Assembly: GCA_021776915.1 (NCBI GenBank)
Contig: JAIQZU010000025.1
Location: 25,602 to 89,601 of the forward strand
Source of the DNA: Candidatus Scalindua sp.
GTDB lineage: Bacteria; Planctomycetota; Brocadiia; Brocadiales; Scalinduaceae
Direction of reading: 5' to 3'
Length of the DNA stretch: 64,000 nucleotides
Shown here: in pieces, positions 62,872 through 64,000 of the stretch
Layout of the letters: each line of letters starts with the position of its first letter
Position numbering within the stretch: the stretch's first letter is position 1
Translations under genes and position numbers: made by a program
Notes under the pieces: generated by a model
Seen by the model: only the letters and a program-made list of their open reading frames with translations
Database searches by the model: none
What the model was told of the DNA's origin: nothing

Positions 62872-63657
62872 ATGAAATTACGACGAAAAGTTCTTTTTGT
62901 AATAGTAACAGTATTGTTTTGCATACCTATTATTGAAATAGGATTTAGAATATTACTAAATCTCACAGGAAGTGATGTAGTGACTGTGCTACCAGCTAAA
63001 GAAGTTCTTGAAAAGGCTTGGTTTAAGCCTCATCCACATCTGCTGTACGTTTTTAAACCAAATAGCTTTTTTACAATGAATGCTTTCGGAAAGCACAAAT
63101 TCACAATTAACAAACATGGATTTCGCAGTACTTTAGATTACGACATACAGAATGTCTCCAAGCCTCCGAATACGCTGCGTATAGCAACATTAGGCGGTAG
63201 CACAACCATGGGAGTTAATGATGATAAGGAAATATGGCCATATCTTGTTGGAAAATTTCTATCTGAAGACTTACAGAATAAGAACATTGAAGTATTGAAC
63301 GAAGGAATTATGGGGTATACCTCTCTTGATAATTTGCTTGATTTATCAATGCGTATAATCGACTTTGACTCTGATGTATATGTTATATATTTAGGCGTAA
63401 ATGATCTATTGCCAAAAGCTCCTTTAAATGTCTATCAGACAGATTATTCTCACTTTAGAAAAACACTTCATGAGAACTTGTATTCGTCACATATTCAATT
63501 CTTGCCATCAATCCTTCTGCACTTAAAGACATTTCGCGCTTTATTGCAATTAAGTGGTGTCCCTGATAGTAGGAATTTGATTTTAAATACTGGTACAGGT
63601 CAATTTAGAAATTACTTTAATGTAGTCGTCCCTGAAATAACAATCCATGCCTTATAA
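62872..63657 (+). pseudogene. cassette 4: SGNH-hydrolase-like protein cut off by an IS
   Basis: A membrane anchor (residues 5-24) precedes an SGNH-type domain. Block I is ATLGGSTTMG with the catalytic Ser, and block III is YLGVNDL. Block V with the catalytic Asp and His would come later but is missing, because the frame runs into the IS element near 63650. GGAGG precedes the ATG at 62872, which lies just behind the R' box. The length to the break is 261 aa. Confidence 0.75.
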
Positions 63658-64000
63658 AATAAGGGTGACAGCGTTTTTTGAGTATGTTAAAATTGCAAGA
63701 AATTGCTTTAAATTACTCAAAAACTGGAGGATTTCATGCAAGCAAAACCCAAGTCAGCACAGATGGAATTATTCAAAACACCCCTTAAGAAGATAATAAA
63801 GCGGAGTCATGCTTTATGCATTTTAGGAGATAAAATAAAGTGGCATGAGTTTGATAAAACCTTTGGTCCCTTATACAGTGAGGGTAAGGGCCGGCCAGGT
63901 AAACCAACACGTTTAATGGTTGGTCTCCATTATATAAAGCATACGTACAACTTGAGCGATGAGGAGGTTGTATTGCAATGGTTAGAGAATCCGTACTGGC
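63640..64000 (+). mobile_element. IS5-like element, left part
   Basis: The left edge lies at about 63640-63680, where the SGNH frame ends; the exact inverted repeat cannot be set because the right end is outside the window. A non-coding leader of about 60-90 bases precedes the transposase gene. Confidence 0.6.
63736..64000 (+). CDS. IS5-family transposase, N-terminal part (runs off the window)
   Basis: The frame starts at the ATG at 63736 with GGAGG five bases ahead. It reads IKWHEFDKTFGPLYSEGKGRPGKPTRLMVGLHYIKHTY and SDEEVVLQWLENPYW, the N-terminal block of IS5-group transposases (InsH-like). 88 codons are present. Catalytic DDE residues would be further right. Confidence 0.88.
   Translation, partial: MQAKPKSAQMELFKTPLKKIIKRSHALCILGDKIKWHEFDKTFGPLYSEGKGRPGKPTRLMVGLHYIKHTYNLSDEEVVLQWLENPYW

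Noticed and set aside
1..64000. tRNA or rRNA genes
   Set aside because: I looked for T-loop (GGTTCGAATCC-like) and anticodon arm patterns in the gaps and found none that fold as a tRNA; no rRNA-like conserved stretch was seen.

Overview
The window is a 64 kb piece of an AT-rich bacterial chromosome with a Gram-negative envelope. It carries lptB, lptE, a TolC-like protein, a MacAB-type exporter and murQ. The best guess is an anaerobic planctomycete of the anammox lineage (Brocadiales, Scalindua-like). That rests on overall gene style (long zinc-ribbon signal peptidase, RNase Y, bactofilin, FapA, CdaA/CdaR, an MqnP-like UbiA enzyme, a small periplasmic cytochrome c). No rRNA or marker phylogeny is available here, so the assignment is an inference.

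Layout. 1-3 kb: a 5'-3' exonuclease without a polymerase domain, coaE and rho, plus strand. 3.1-6.5 kb: mnmG and rny, minus strand. 7.5-19.4 kb: a UbiA-type prenyltransferase, then minus-strand genes for envelope export (lepB, lptB), translation (lepA), a cytochrome c, rdgB-rph, arginine synthesis (argF, argD, argB), ruvC and a ZIP transporter. 19.7-22.2 kb: pyrD-pyrK and a proteasome-fold hydrolase. 22.4-30 kb: small membrane or stress genes, fapA, bactofilin and uvrC. 30-36 kb: murQ fused in one transcription unit with a MacAB-like exporter, then a lone lysine-ketoglutarate reductase. 36-45 kb: an accessory stretch with a PIN toxin-antitoxin pair, msrA, serA, a dCMP deaminase operon, PilZ, DUF3786, a GxxExxY element and a CBS protein. 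45-59.2 kb: a nearly unbroken minus-strand housekeeping run from purA down to a TolC-like gene. It covers isoprenoid and phospholipid synthesis (uppS, cdsA), rRNA and stress (ybeY, phoH), repair (recO), envelope (TPR protein, lptE), folate (folP, folE), c-di-AMP (cdaA, cdaR), pdxJ and dapA.

59.7-64 kb is the most striking part: a small integron. An integrase gene has been reduced to its two ends by an internal deletion. It is followed by a probable attI core and at least four gene cassettes separated by three attC sites. Each cassette's leading core base-pairs with the R'' box of its own attC, which fixes the cassette boundaries. Two mobile elements have entered the array: a Y1 (RAYT-type) transposase unit with perfect 19-bp terminal inverted repeats inside cassette 3, and an IS5-like element that cuts off an SGNH hydrolase in cassette 4.

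Between the genes are many small palindromic repeats, some nested inside one another. Examples are a 61-bp identical inverted pair at 3 kb and 30 kb, a 119-bp MITE-like element between the MacAB genes, and REP-like hairpins after serA. No tRNA, rRNA or CRISPR array was seen.
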